A DNA stretch of 22,253 nucleotides from an uncultured Dialister sp. (GCF_900541605.1 NZ_UQKJ01000023.1:1-22253); one strand, 5' to 3'; positions 1-7,663 are shown, numbered from the stretch's first letter. A program made the numbers and translations. The notes: generated by a model from the letters alone, not told the origin.

Positions 1-15
1 GGCCCTTTGGGCCGC

Positions 16-45
16 AAAAGAAGAACCACCAGCTAAGCTGGTGGG
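16..45 (-). terminator. Rho-independent terminator of the amidase-GerMN operon
   Basis: On the minus strand a CCACCAG/CTGGTGG stem with a short loop (arms about 26-32 and 38-44) is followed by the T-rich run TTCTTCTTTT (16-25). The stop codon of the GerMN gene (33-35) lies in the loop, so the left arm of the hairpin is coding sequence. On the plus strand the same stem is followed by GTTTCTCTTTTTCTTTT, so it may also work in the other direction. A second small perfect inverted repeat, GGCCC-TTT-GGGCC, sits at 1-13; its role cannot be judged at the window edge. Confidence 0.75.
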
Positions 46-599
46 TTTCTCTTTTTCTTTTCCATGAGGATATAGCTCTCATCACGTTTGAAGGACTTTG
101 ACATGTCCATCTGGAATTTTGGGGGCTTCCCATCAGCTTTGATCTCTACTTCCCGGATATTGGGAAATTCAGTAAGCGTATCTACGGTCATAGCGATGAA
201 AAGGGATTCCGCTGTCTCCCCTTTCAGGCTGTTCAGCTCTTTACTGAAATTCACGTAGGCATTTCCGTCTTTGATGGAAATAGTCTTCAAAGATACTCCT
301 GCAGGGAGCAGGGGGTATTTTGATTTCCTGTCGGCCCGTATCATTTCTTCCAATGCAGATTTGGCGGTATGGTCACTGGCTTTGACTTTCAGGGAGACTG
401 GAACGATTTTCAGTCCATCCTCAGAAGCTTTATAGTAGATAAGGGTGGAAGATGCCTCTGCAGGAGCTTTTACAGGCTGCGAAGAGGCAGCTTTGGGGGA
501 AAGGCTCTGTGCACTCTGCTTTCCTGATTCCGGTGCGCATCCGGAAAGCGCAAGAACGGCGGCCAGAGACAGGGTAAAGAACAGGGTTTTCTTATTCAT
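33..599 (-). CDS. GerMN-domain lipoprotein
   Basis: This 188-residue protein begins with a lipoprotein signal peptide: basic MNKK, a hydrophobic stretch, then the lipobox LSGC with the lipidated Cys at about residue 21. A low-complexity Ser/Ala/Pro linker follows to about residue 45. A single GerMN domain covers roughly 50-165, recognisable by the LKVKAS, LPAGV, YVNFS and TVDTLTEFP blocks. GerMN domains were named from the Bacillus GerM germination/sporulation lipoprotein and occur in envelope proteins, but their molecular activity is poorly defined. The ATG has a clear AAGGAG site 7 nt upstream, which overlaps the TAA of the amidase gene; the two genes are separated by only 11 nt and are surely cotranscribed. 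Pairing with an amidase supports a role in peptidoglycan remodelling at the cell surface. The family call is good; the precise role is inference. Confidence 0.85.
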   Translation of the reverse strand: MNKKTLFFTLSLAAVLALSGCAPESGKQSAQSLSPKAASSQPVKAPAEASSTLIYYKASEDGLKIVPVSLKVKASDHTAKSALEEMIRADRKSKYPLLPAGVSLKTISIKDGNAYVNFSKELNSLKGETAESLFIAMTVDTLTEFPNIREVEIKADGKPPKFQMDMSKSFKRDESYILMEKKKRNPPA

Positions 600-610
600 T
601 GCGTTTCTCC

Positions 611-1726
611 TTACTGAATGGCAGCAAAGTAATTAACGAGACCGTTAAAGAGACTCTGGGCGATACTTCTGGGAGCCCAGGAGGAAGTCAGCATTTTTAC
701 GCGGTGGCTGTTTGTAATGAATCCCATTTCCATGAGGACAGATGGCATGGCAGTGTGTACATTGACGTAGAAGTCATTGGATCGTACGCCTCTATCCGGA
801 ATAGAAAGAGAGTTCAGTGTGGCCTGGTGCATCATCTGTGCCAGAAGCAGGTCCTTGGAACTCTTGGCATTATAATAGGCGGTGGTGCCGTCCACGGTAG
901 AATTGGAGAAGGAATCAATGTGGATGGAAACGAAAGCATCGGCATGGGCTTCATTGGCTACATCGCAGCGGGCCTGCAGTTCCGGCGTGGCATCGGCCCA
1001 GGGACCATATACGTCTTTATCGGTGGTCCGGGTCATGACCACTTTTGCACCGGCGGAGGTCAGCATATCCCTGAGCGGTAGAGCGATGGAGAGAGTAATG
1101 TCTTTCTCATAGACCGTCTTATTGCCTACATGGCCCACGGCACCTACGTCGGTACCGCCATGCCCGGGATCAATACAGATGACCTTACCTTTCAGAACAT
1201 TCTTTGCTTCATTGGAAACATTGTAAGATTTACCGGAGGTGGAAGCAGCAGAAGAAGCGGGAGAGATTGCTTTTCTCTTATTAGATTGTATAGTTCCTTT
1301 TACAGGGATATCAACAACCAGACGATGGGGCTTTTTCATTTTTGCATCCGGACGGAGAGCAAAAACCCGGATATCGTCTATTTTCTGAGGCTTTGTGAGA
1401 GCTACATCCAGGTAGGTGTCCCCGTCTTTTTCTGAAAGGGTAGCAAAATCTACAGCCCGGGGGTCCATGTCATACTGGGAGGCCACATTTCCCATAGCTG
1501 TATTTCTCATGATAACTTCGAAATTTTTACCTGCATCATCAATGGCAGCTTCTGCATGGACCGCCCTGGTCAGATCCATAGCAATGCGGACGTAGGGAGG
1601 ATTGCCTTCATTGTGGACAGTCCAGCGGAGAGAATTCACCTCTGCACTTTTTGCCATGACCGGTAAGGTTAAAGGTAAAAGAATAAGAAATAATAATGCA
1701 AATAACCATTTTCCTATAGATTTCAT
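611..1726 (-). CDS. N-acetylmuramoyl-L-alanine amidase (AMIN + Amidase_3)
   Basis: This exported zinc amidase cleaves the bond between N-acetylmuramic acid and L-alanine in peptidoglycan. Numbered from the chosen start (371 aa), residues 1-25 form a signal peptide. An AMIN-like beta domain spans about 28-142, a Ser-rich linker about 150-170, and the Amidase_3 catalytic domain about 182-370. The expected zinc ligands and catalytic Glu are visible: His189 in DPGHGG, Glu207 in YEKDI, His269 in SIHID and Glu333 in MEMGF. The reading frame is open 15 codons further upstream, but the ATG at 1726 has AGAAAGGAC about 8 nt before it and starts the signal peptide cleanly. AMIN domains usually target amidases to the septum or envelope. 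It is the first gene of a two-gene operon with the GerMN lipoprotein. Confidence 0.93.
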   Translation of the reverse strand: MKSIGKWLFALLFLILLPLTLPVMAKSAEVNSLRWTVHNEGNPPYVRIAMDLTRAVHAEAAIDDAGKNFEVIMRNTAMGNVASQYDMDPRAVDFATLSEKDGDTYLDVALTKPQKIDDIRVFALRPDAKMKKPHRLVVDIPVKGTIQSNKRKAISPASSAASTSGKSYNVSNEAKNVLKGKVICIDPGHGGTDVGAVGHVGNKTVYEKDITLSIALPLRDMLTSAGAKVVMTRTTDKDVYGPWADATPELQARCDVANEAHADAFVSIHIDSFSNSTVDGTTAYYNAKSSKDLLLAQMMHQATLNSLSIPDRGVRSNDFYVNVHTAMPSVLMEMGFITNSHRVKMLTSSWAPRSIAQSLFNGLVNYFAAIQ

Positions 1727-1790
1727 AAAATGTCCTTTCTTACTGTGCTGGATATATGAATCAAAATACACGTAGTGGTGAATACTTTTA

Positions 1791-1799
1791 ATTATATCA
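1791..1799 (-). promoter_or_regulatory. Extended -10 promoter of the amidase operon
   Basis: On the minus strand the sequence reads TGATATAAT, a consensus -10 (TATAAT) with the TGn extension. No good -35 is present at the normal distance, which fits an extended -10 promoter. It lies about 65 nt upstream of the ATG at 1726. The same TGnTATAAT form recurs before pyrF and uvrB in this window. Confidence 0.6.
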
Positions 1800-1966
1800 C
1801 GTAAAGAAAGACAGAGGATATTTCAACCAGGGAAAATGATAATCGTCATATTTCTACAGATTTTCTTTCTCAAATTTTTAACGTAAAGTTCTTTTCACAA
1901 TGACCTGTGGAGTAGACCTGGGAAGTGATTTAACAAATTCCTTATATATGTTTCCTCTTTCAGAAG

Positions 1967-2000
1967 TAGTAGCAAAATAGAGAAAATAGTAGTAAAATAA
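1967..2000. repeat. Two imperfect 14-nt direct repeats, 20-nt period
   Basis: TAGTAGCAAAATAG (1967-1980) and TAGTAGTAAAATAA (1987-2000) match at 12 of 14 positions and are spaced by exactly 20 nt, about two helical turns. They lie in the AT-rich gap between the divergent amidase and deacetylase genes, just before the deacetylase start. They could be a binding site for a regulator of the downstream operon or part of its promoter (TAAAAT at 1993-1998 is a possible -10). They could also be chance in AT-rich DNA. Confidence 0.35.
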
Positions 2001-2055
2001 TTACATATTGTCAAAATGAGGAAATATGGACTTTTGCAAGAAGGAGTTTTTTCAA

Positions 2056-2952
2056 GTGAAATCATTCTCAAGCTATTGGAAAAAAGCGGCACTTCTGGCG
2101 GCGGCTTCCCTGCTTTCCCTGGCGGCCTTTGGTCTGGCGGGCTGTGGAAACGGCGTATCGGAAGGCAGCTCTTCTGCGTCAGCTTCTTCACAGCCTGCAG
2201 CTTCCCAGACTGCACTGAAACCCGGAGTGGCGGTAGTGAAGCGGGATCCCAGTGTTCCATACAGTGTACCTGAAGGTGTTTCGGTCCTCATGTATCACAT
2301 GATTGGCAATCAACAGGGAAATGCAGCTATCATGACAGAGGCCAATCTGCGAATCCAAATGAATTATCTCAGGGATCATGGCTACCATCCTATCACCATG
2401 CAGGAGCTTTATGATTATGTGACGAAAGGGGCTCCTTTGCCGGAGAAGCCGGTGTGCATTACTTTTGATGATGGCTATCTGGACAGTTATACCATTGTTT
2501 ATCCGCTGATGAAGGAGTACGGATACCCCTGGACCCTGTTCCTTATTACCGATGATGTAGGGAAACCCTATAACCGCATGACCTGGGACCAGTTGAAAGA
2601 AATGGCAGACAGCCATACAGTGACTATTGCCAACCATACCCTTTCTCATCCGAAGCTTCATAACCTGGCAACGGCTAAGGAAAAGGAAAAAGAAATTGTG
2701 GAGGCAAACCAGGCGCTGAAGTACCATCTGGGAATCGATAATCCATGGCTCGCTTATCCCTATGGCGACTACGATGATGAGGTGGTGGCCATTGCAAAGA
2801 AGGCTGGCATCAAGATGGCAGTTACCACCGATGCCGGCAGGGTCCATGTAGGCAGTTATCCTTATGAGCTGAAACGGGTATATATTGGAAATGATATTTC
2901 CCTGGCCCGATTCTCTGAAAGACTGAATAAAGATAATTATACACCGGTCTGA
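2056..2952 (+). CDS. Polysaccharide deacetylase (NodB-type) lipoprotein
   Basis: This is a surface-anchored carbohydrate esterase family 4 enzyme, expected to remove N- or O-acetyl groups from an envelope or extracellular glycan. From the GTG at 2056 (298 aa), a lipoprotein signal ends in LAGC (Cys30), then a Ser/Ala linker runs to about 55. The NodB domain follows at about 75-290. It shows TFDDGY (Asp138, Asp139) and the metal-binding HTLSH (His194, His198), then YPYGDYDDE. An ATG at 2026 is in frame with GAGGA close before it. The GTG has a better AAGGAG (2041-2046) at 9 nt and gives a normal signal peptide, so I prefer it. It is the first gene of a three-gene run ending at 4900. The substrate (peptidoglycan versus a PNAG-like exopolysaccharide) cannot be told from sequence. 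Confidence 0.9.
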   Translation: MKSFSSYWKKAALLAAASLLSLAAFGLAGCGNGVSEGSSSASASSQPAASQTALKPGVAVVKRDPSVPYSVPEGVSVLMYHMIGNQQGNAAIMTEANLRIQMNYLRDHGYHPITMQELYDYVTKGAPLPEKPVCITFDDGYLDSYTIVYPLMKEYGYPWTLFLITDDVGKPYNRMTWDQLKEMADSHTVTIANHTLSHPKLHNLATAKEKEKEIVEANQALKYHLGIDNPWLAYPYGDYDDEVVAIAKKAGIKMAVTTDAGRVHVGSYPYELKRVYIGNDISLARFSERLNKDNYTPV

Positions 2953-3009
2953 CAGGCCTTCTGCTGCTATGGCAGATCATGGGAACCCTGGTTTTTATTA
3001 GGAGCACGA

Positions 3010-3957
3010 ATGAAACGCATATTTCACAGCTTTATATTTAAGTTCATACTGATGACATTGATTTTCTTTATCGTCACGTCACCGATTGTGGTCCTGTTCG
3101 GACCATTCGGCAATCTGAAACGTGCCGTGGTGGGAGCTATTATGCGGTCCCGCCATCCCCAGTACATCACCTGGCTCTATTCCCAGGATGAACTGAATAA
3201 AATCCTCGGCGTTGTGACTACAACGGATACGCAGAAGATGTTTTCCTTTAAGCCGCGGACTGATTCTTCCCTGACACTCAAGAAAATCGAAACATCCCGC
3301 TTCGTGGGATATCTGCTGGAAATTCCGAATCCCACCCGTGTACAGGTTGCAACGGCGGAGGATATTAATGAAAAAGGGGATACTACCAGTAACATCGCTA
3401 AAAAGAACAATGCCGTGGCCGCTATTAATGGCGGCGGGTTCTATGACCCCAATGGCACCGGTACCGGCCGTCTTCCCTATGGATTTATTATTCATGGCGG
3501 CAAGTATCTTCTGGGCCAGCAGGTCGATGATAATGAAAAGGTCGATTTTGTTGGCATGACGAAGAGCGGCAACCTGATTGCCGGCCATTATAATAAGAAA
3601 CAGCTTCGGGACCTCGGCGCTGTGGAGGGGCTGACTTTTGGTCCGCCGCTCATTATTAATGGAGAAAAGGTCATTAAAAGTGGCGATGGCGGCTGGGGAA
3701 TTTCTCCCCGCTCCGCCATCGGCCAGAAGAAGGATGGAACCATCCTGTTCCTCGTTATTGATGGCCGTCAGCCTGGATACAGTATCGGCGCAACCCTGGT
3801 GGATTCGCAGAATATCCTGTACGAAAATGGCGCTTACATTGCAGCCAATCTGGATGGGGGTTCTTCTACGACCCTGTACTACAATGGCAAGGTTGTGAAT
3901 AAGCCGGCGGATCTTTTGGGTGAACGTATGATACCAACCGCTTTTATCGTGAAATAA
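3010..3957 (+). CDS. Phosphodiester glycosidase family protein (NAGPA/DUF2233-type), membrane-anchored
   Basis: This 315-residue protein has an N-terminal hydrophobic segment (about residues 8-30) that acts as a signal anchor. The C-terminal half carries the hallmarks of the NAGPA-like phosphodiester glycosidase domain: INGGGFYDP (139-147), GFIIHGG (158-164), SPRSAIGQ (232-239), FLVIDGRQPG (247-256) and NLDGGSS (280-286). Relatives of the mammalian uncovering enzyme in bacteria are often annotated as exopolysaccharide biosynthesis proteins and may cleave sugar-phosphodiester links in surface glycans. TAGGAG sits 8 nt before the ATG. It follows the deacetylase by 57 nt and precedes the unknown anchored protein by 10 nt, so it belongs to one transcription unit devoted to surface glycan. 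The family call is firm; the substrate is unknown. Confidence 0.85.
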   Translation: MKRIFHSFIFKFILMTLIFFIVTSPIVVLFGPFGNLKRAVVGAIMRSRHPQYITWLYSQDELNKILGVVTTTDTQKMFSFKPRTDSSLTLKKIETSRFVGYLLEIPNPTRVQVATAEDINEKGDTTSNIAKKNNAVAAINGGGFYDPNGTGTGRLPYGFIIHGGKYLLGQQVDDNEKVDFVGMTKSGNLIAGHYNKKQLRDLGAVEGLTFGPPLIINGEKVIKSGDGGWGISPRSAIGQKKDGTILFLVIDGRQPGYSIGATLVDSQNILYENGAYIAANLDGGSSTTLYYNGKVVNKPADLLGERMIPTAFIVK

Positions 3958-3967
3958 GGAGGACAGG

Positions 3968-4900
3968 TTGAATAAGAAGTTATGCCAGCTGGCATTCTGC
4001 TTTATTTTGGGCATCGGCGTCCAGGCCGGAGCGTATCTGTATATGGACCGCGTTCTCTTTGCCCCCTTGTCCAGCGGAGACTATGATATGTCCGATGTAA
4101 AGGACAAGGTAGCGGAAGCGGCAGAAAAAGAGGGAAAGAAGCTGTATGCCAAGGTCAGCGTCAAAGGTAAGGCCTACTATTCCCATGATTTCAAATATAT
4201 GGCAGATGTGACGAAGGACAGTGTTACCATTTACAAGGCCGATGATCTGAATAACCCGCAGAAGGTGGACCTGAAGAACCAGGGCGTATCCTTCTTTGAA
4301 TGGATGCCTGACCGGAATCTGGCACTCATGGCCCTCTATCCTATCCATTGGAGTGGTGGACGGTGGGATGTGACGTTGGCCAGATACAATCCGGATGGAA
4401 CTACCCATGAGTCCGATGCACCGATTCGGGACCTGCCCAGAAATGCAAAAATTGTGGATGTAGCTTATTCTACAGCCACAAATGCGGTATATATGAAGAT
4501 GGAAGTGGGCAAAGGGCTTTACCGTATTTATCGCACCGATGCGAACTATGATACCCGCCGTATTTATGTCCAGACTTCCCATATCGGAAAAATCGCAGTG
4601 TACTATGATAAAGACCGCCTCTTCTATGATGACAGCCAGAAGGGAATTCTTTATACATTTAATGGGGATGACAGTTCCTGGCGCGTCATTTCTCCACCCG
4701 GCGCTTTCCGGCTTGTTGGACTTGGCGATGACAAGACCATTTATGCCGTAAAGATTAATACGAAAGGGGAAGTCACTGCTTACTACACAGGCAAGCTGGG
4801 AGTCGGATTTAAAGAAGTGAAGGCACTGGATACACCGGTGGATTTCAATTCCGTTACACTCCATATGATTAAAGAAGCCGCTTCCCAGGCGGGAAAATAA
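3968..4900 (+). CDS. Membrane-anchored protein of unknown function
   Basis: I do not recognise this 310-residue protein. It starts with TTG at 3968; a strong AAGGAGGA directly after the preceding stop (3956-3963) fixes this start, and the next in-frame Met would remove most of the hydrophobic N-terminus. Residues 1-26 (MNKKLC, then a hydrophobic run) look like a signal anchor or uncleaved signal peptide. The rest is soluble and beta-rich with repeated blocks of the kind Tyr-x-Asp/Lys followed by short strands (FKYMADVTKDSVTIYKAD, NAVYMKMEVGKGLYRIYRTD, DRLFYDDSQKGILYTFNGDD). These resemble blades of a beta-propeller, but I cannot prove that fold by eye. There is no visible catalytic motif. It is translationally close to the phosphodiester glycosidase gene and is likely a partner or scaffold in surface-glycan handling. 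Confidence 0.8.
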   Translation: MNKKLCQLAFCFILGIGVQAGAYLYMDRVLFAPLSSGDYDMSDVKDKVAEAAEKEGKKLYAKVSVKGKAYYSHDFKYMADVTKDSVTIYKADDLNNPQKVDLKNQGVSFFEWMPDRNLALMALYPIHWSGGRWDVTLARYNPDGTTHESDAPIRDLPRNAKIVDVAYSTATNAVYMKMEVGKGLYRIYRTDANYDTRRIYVQTSHIGKIAVYYDKDRLFYDDSQKGILYTFNGDDSSWRVISPPGAFRLVGLGDDKTIYAVKINTKGEVTAYYTGKLGVGFKEVKALDTPVDFNSVTLHMIKEAASQAGK

Positions 4901-4940
4901 AAAAAGTCAGTGAAGAAAAATTTCTTCACTGACTTTTTTT
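4901..4940 (+). terminator. Strong Rho-independent terminator
   Basis: A perfect AGTCAGTGAAGAAA/TTTCTTCACTGACT stem with a 2-nt centre is flanked by an A run on the left and seven T on the right. It begins immediately after the TAA of the unknown envelope gene and ends the three-gene envelope operon. It separates that operon from pyrF. Confidence 0.95.
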
Positions 4941-5039
4941 GCTGTATCCGGGGACAGGCCGGGACAATATAACTCCAGAAACTTCAGGTAGAAATCATGG
5001 CCCCATTCCATTCTTCTTCTCGCCATGGGCGGCTCAAAA

Positions 5040-5048
5040 TGGTATAAT
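5040..5048 (+). promoter_or_regulatory. Extended -10 promoter of pyrFE
   Basis: TGGTATAAT is a consensus -10 with TGn extension, 36 nt upstream of the pyrF ATG. No clear -35 is seen. The predicted leader is about 30 nt, too short for a PyrR-type attenuator, so control by attenuation is unlikely here. Confidence 0.65.
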
Positions 5049-5084
5049 ATGCGAGAAGTATGTATTCATGAAGGGAGCGCGTGA

Positions 5085-5825
5085 ATGGAAGAGAAAGAAG
5101 AAGTCTACACGGCTGATGACCGCCTGATTGTAGCCCTGGATGTGGATTCTTTTGACAAGATGAAGGCACTGGTAGATGAATTGGGAGACCTGGTTTCTTA
5201 TTATAAGGTAGGAATGGAACTGTACTACAGTGCCGGCAGTGAAACGATCCATTATCTGAAGGAACATGGGAAAAAGGTTTTTCTTGACCTGAAACTCCAT
5301 GATATTCCCAATACCGTTGGACACAGCGTAGCTTCGGTGACCAGGCTGGGAGTCAACCTGATTACAGTCCATGCCGGTGGCGGCAGGGCCATGATGCAGG
5401 CAGCAGCCAGATATGCGAGAATTACAGCGGAAGAGCTGGGAGTAGAACGTCCCAAAATTCTGGCAGTTACAGTTCTTACCAGTTTCGATGACCAGGGATG
5501 GCAGGAAGTAGGGGGGCATCTTCCCATCCAGGACCATGTACTGGAACTGGCAGAGCTTGCTAAGGAATCCGGTGTGGATGGAGTTGTTGCTTCTCCTAAA
5601 GAAGCGTCCTCTATTCGTAAAATGGCGGGTGATGATTTTCTGATTGTTACGCCGGGCATCCGTCCTGCCTTTGCCCAGACCGATGATCAGAAACGTATTG
5701 CTACGCCATCGGAGGCATTCAAGGATGGCTCTTCCATGCTCGTTATCGGCCGTCCGATTACTCAGGCCATCGATCCCTGCGCTGCAGCACGGCTTATTTT
5801 AAAAGAAATTAAGGAGAATGCATGA
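5085..5825 (+). CDS. pyrF: Orotidine 5'-phosphate decarboxylase
   Basis: The enzyme converts OMP to UMP, the last step of de novo pyrimidine synthesis, in the cytoplasm. This 246-residue protein is of normal length for the short bacterial class. Visible signatures are LIVALDVDS (14-22), the catalytic Asp-x-Lys-x-x-Asp block DLKLHDIP (Asp68, Lys70, Asp73), VTVLTS, VVASPKEA, TPGIRPA and the phosphate-binding VIGRPIT near the C-terminus. AAGGGAG lies 7 nt before the ATG. The stop overlaps the pyrE start as ATGA, which indicates translational coupling. Confidence 0.97.
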   Translation: MEEKEEVYTADDRLIVALDVDSFDKMKALVDELGDLVSYYKVGMELYYSAGSETIHYLKEHGKKVFLDLKLHDIPNTVGHSVASVTRLGVNLITVHAGGGRAMMQAAARYARITAEELGVERPKILAVTVLTSFDDQGWQEVGGHLPIQDHVLELAELAKESGVDGVVASPKEASSIRKMAGDDFLIVTPGIRPAFAQTDDQKRIATPSEAFKDGSSMLVIGRPITQAIDPCAAARLILKEIKENA

Positions 5826-6409
5826 TGAACGAAAAAGAAGTTGAATCTTTACTGAAAGAAACAAAGGCAATCCTGGAAGGCCATTTCCTTCTGACCAGTG
5901 GTCTTCACAGCCCGCTCTATGTAGAAAAATTCAATGTTCTCCAGCACCCGGAATATACGGAAAAGCTTTGCCAGGAATTTGCGAACCATTTTAAGGGCAA
6001 GGGCATTGAAACGGTTATCGGACCGGCAACCGGCGGCATTATCCTTTCCCAGGTAACAGCCCGCCTCCTCGGTGTTCGTTCGATTTTCACAGAACGGGAA
6101 AATGGAAAAATGACCCTTCGCCGCGGCTTTAAAATCGCTCCCGGCGAAAAAGTGCTGATTGTGGAAGATATCGTCACCACCGGCGGTTCCATCAAAGAAG
6201 TGGTGGATGTAGTCAATAAGGCTAAGGGCGATATCGTGGGAATCGGTTTGCTCGTTGACCGTTCCGGCGGCAAGGCGGACTTTGGCGTGCCTCCTGAAAA
6301 AGTATATCCGCTCCTTCATCTTACCGTTCCGACTTATAAACCGGAAGAGTGCCCGCTGTGCAAAGCAGGGGTGCCGATTACTGAACGGGGAAGCCATCAT
6401 CTGAAATAA
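5822..6409 (+). CDS. pyrE: Orotate phosphoribosyltransferase
   Basis: The enzyme makes OMP from orotate and PRPP, just before PyrF in the pathway. The 195-residue protein shows the PRPP loop VEDIVTTGGS (114-123), the preceding GPATGGI (67-73) and a flexible-loop region ERENGKMTLRRGF. The C-terminus has a CPLC pair (Cys177, Cys180) seen in one branch of bacterial PyrE proteins. Start choice is between ATG 5822 (4-nt overlap with pyrF) and ATG 5825. AAGGAG at 5811-5816 is 5 or 8 nt away respectively, so both are possible. It is the second and last gene of the operon. Confidence 0.96.
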   Translation: MMNEKEVESLLKETKAILEGHFLLTSGLHSPLYVEKFNVLQHPEYTEKLCQEFANHFKGKGIETVIGPATGGIILSQVTARLLGVRSIFTERENGKMTLRRGFKIAPGEKVLIVEDIVTTGGSIKEVVDVVNKAKGDIVGIGLLVDRSGGKADFGVPPEKVYPLLHLTVPTYKPEECPLCKAGVPITERGSHHLK

Positions 6410-6427
6410 GTAAAATATAGACATGGG

Positions 6428-6468
6428 AAAAGCCGTGAAAAATGTATTTTTATTTTTCACGGCTTTTT
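6428..6468 (+). terminator. Rho-independent terminator after pyrE
   Basis: AAAAGCCGTGAAAAAT pairs with ATTTTTCACGGCTTTT across a short loop, and the right arm ends in a T run. It lies 18 nt after the pyrE stop. It may also stop transcripts of the convergent gene from the right, for which I found no separate terminator between 6470 and 6568. Confidence 0.9.
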
Positions 6469-6568
6469 ATAGTGAAGCAGGTGCCAGGAATGGAAGAGTT
6501 CATAAGGGGCATAGTGGACTATTCCATAGCCGGACACCTCTATTTATATCAGTATGGATATGATTGTA

Positions 6569-7648
6569 TCAGCCATTATTCTGAGGTAGCGGTCCTTCTG
6601 TCAGTTCCTGCATCAGATCATGGACGGTGGTGATTTTATTGATTTTCCAGGCATTGGCACCGCAGAATACAAGACCGTGGTCCACGTCTCCTTTTACGGC
6701 TCTAATAAGAGCCTGGGTGATACAGTAGGGGGTGGTGCTGGGGTCACAGGTCTTCAGGCAATGGAAGCAGTTGGTCACCGGCATCCGTCTGTTTCTGACA
6801 GCACAGACGAAAGGATTTAACAGGGCACGGCCCGGCATGTGAACAGGACTCTGTACGATGGTCACATCTTTGGCTTTCGCTTTAACATACATGTTTTTGA
6901 ATGCTTCTGATGCGTCACATTCTTTGGTGGCTACGAAGCGGGTAGCCATCTGTACGCCGGAGAGGCCCAGGGAAAGGTAGTGCTCTATATCTTTTCTATC
7001 GAAAATGCCTCCGCCGAATATGACGGGAATTTTTTTGTGGAATTTTTCTTCAAAATCCCGTACCACATCGAGAATTTCACGGATTTCCTTTTCATAACCA
7101 TCACTTTCATGCATCTTGACCTGCTCCCGGGTATAGCCAAGGTGTCCCCCGGCTTTAGGACCCTCAATAACAACCAGGTCTGCGGTTCTGTTGTGGTGTT
7201 TTGCCCAGAGCTTTAGAATGACCCGTGCCGCTTTCGGAGAACCGATGATAGGGGCAATTTTTGTATCTGTTCCTTCTACACAGACTGGCAGGTCCGCCGG
7301 CAGGCCGGCTCCGGAAAAGATAATGTCCGCACCATTTTCGGCGGCCGTGCGGGCGTAATCCTCATAGTGCTGTCCGCGCCACATGATATTTACGCCGATG
7401 ATGCCGTTCTTTGCTTTTTCACGGGCCCTGCGGAGCTGGTCTTTCAGAGCACGGATATTGGCTTTTACTGTATTTGTGCGGAAGTCCGGTTCGTTGAATC
7501 CGACCTGGGCAGCGGAAATTACACCGATACCGCCCTCCTTTGCCACTGCTCCCGCCAGGCCGGAAAGGCTGACACCTATTCCCATGCCTCCCTGGATAAT
7601 AGGAATATTTGCGGTCAGGTCACCGATATGAAGCTTTGGAAAGTTCAT
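6569..7648 (-). CDS. FMN-dependent oxidoreductase, nitronate monooxygenase/FabK superfamily, with C-terminal Cys cluster
   Basis: This is a 359-residue TIM-barrel flavoprotein. FMN-binding and catalytic signatures are IPIIQGGMGIG near the N-terminus, VNIMW, EGPKAGGHLG with the conserved His169, PVIFGGGI, and GVQMATRFVATKE, which closely matches the FabK/NMO family. The C-terminal part departs from classical FabK: it has Cys294, Cys297, Cys301 and Cys309 in a CX2CX3CX7C arrangement, which could bind an Fe-S cluster or metal, followed by GDVDHGLVFCGANA. Family members oxidise nitronates or reduce enoyl-ACP, and the branch with the Cys cluster is mostly annotated only as a nitronate monooxygenase or flavin oxidoreductase. 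GAGGAG precedes the ATG by about 7 nt. It is transcribed away from the fab cluster and has a perfect palindrome just upstream. The exact reaction is not certain. Confidence 0.85.
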   Translation of the reverse strand: MNFPKLHIGDLTANIPIIQGGMGIGVSLSGLAGAVAKEGGIGVISAAQVGFNEPDFRTNTVKANIRALKDQLRRAREKAKNGIIGVNIMWRGQHYEDYARTAAENGADIIFSGAGLPADLPVCVEGTDTKIAPIIGSPKAARVILKLWAKHHNRTADLVVIEGPKAGGHLGYTREQVKMHESDGYEKEIREILDVVRDFEEKFHKKIPVIFGGGIFDRKDIEHYLSLGLSGVQMATRFVATKECDASEAFKNMYVKAKAKDVTIVQSPVHMPGRALLNPFVCAVRNRRMPVTNCFHCLKTCDPSTTPYCITQALIRAVKGDVDHGLVFCGANAWKINKITTVHDLMQELTEGPLPQNNG

Positions 7649-7663
7649 AGTATTCTCCTCGCT

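Noticed and set aside
1895..2260. Minus-strand frame in the amidase-deacetylase intergenic region
   Set aside because: It overlaps the deacetylase signal-peptide region, has no ribosome binding site and gives a low-complexity product.
3079..4014. Minus-strand frame of 311 codons opposite the phosphodiester glycosidase gene
   Set aside because: The plus-strand protein has clear family motifs; the antisense product has none.
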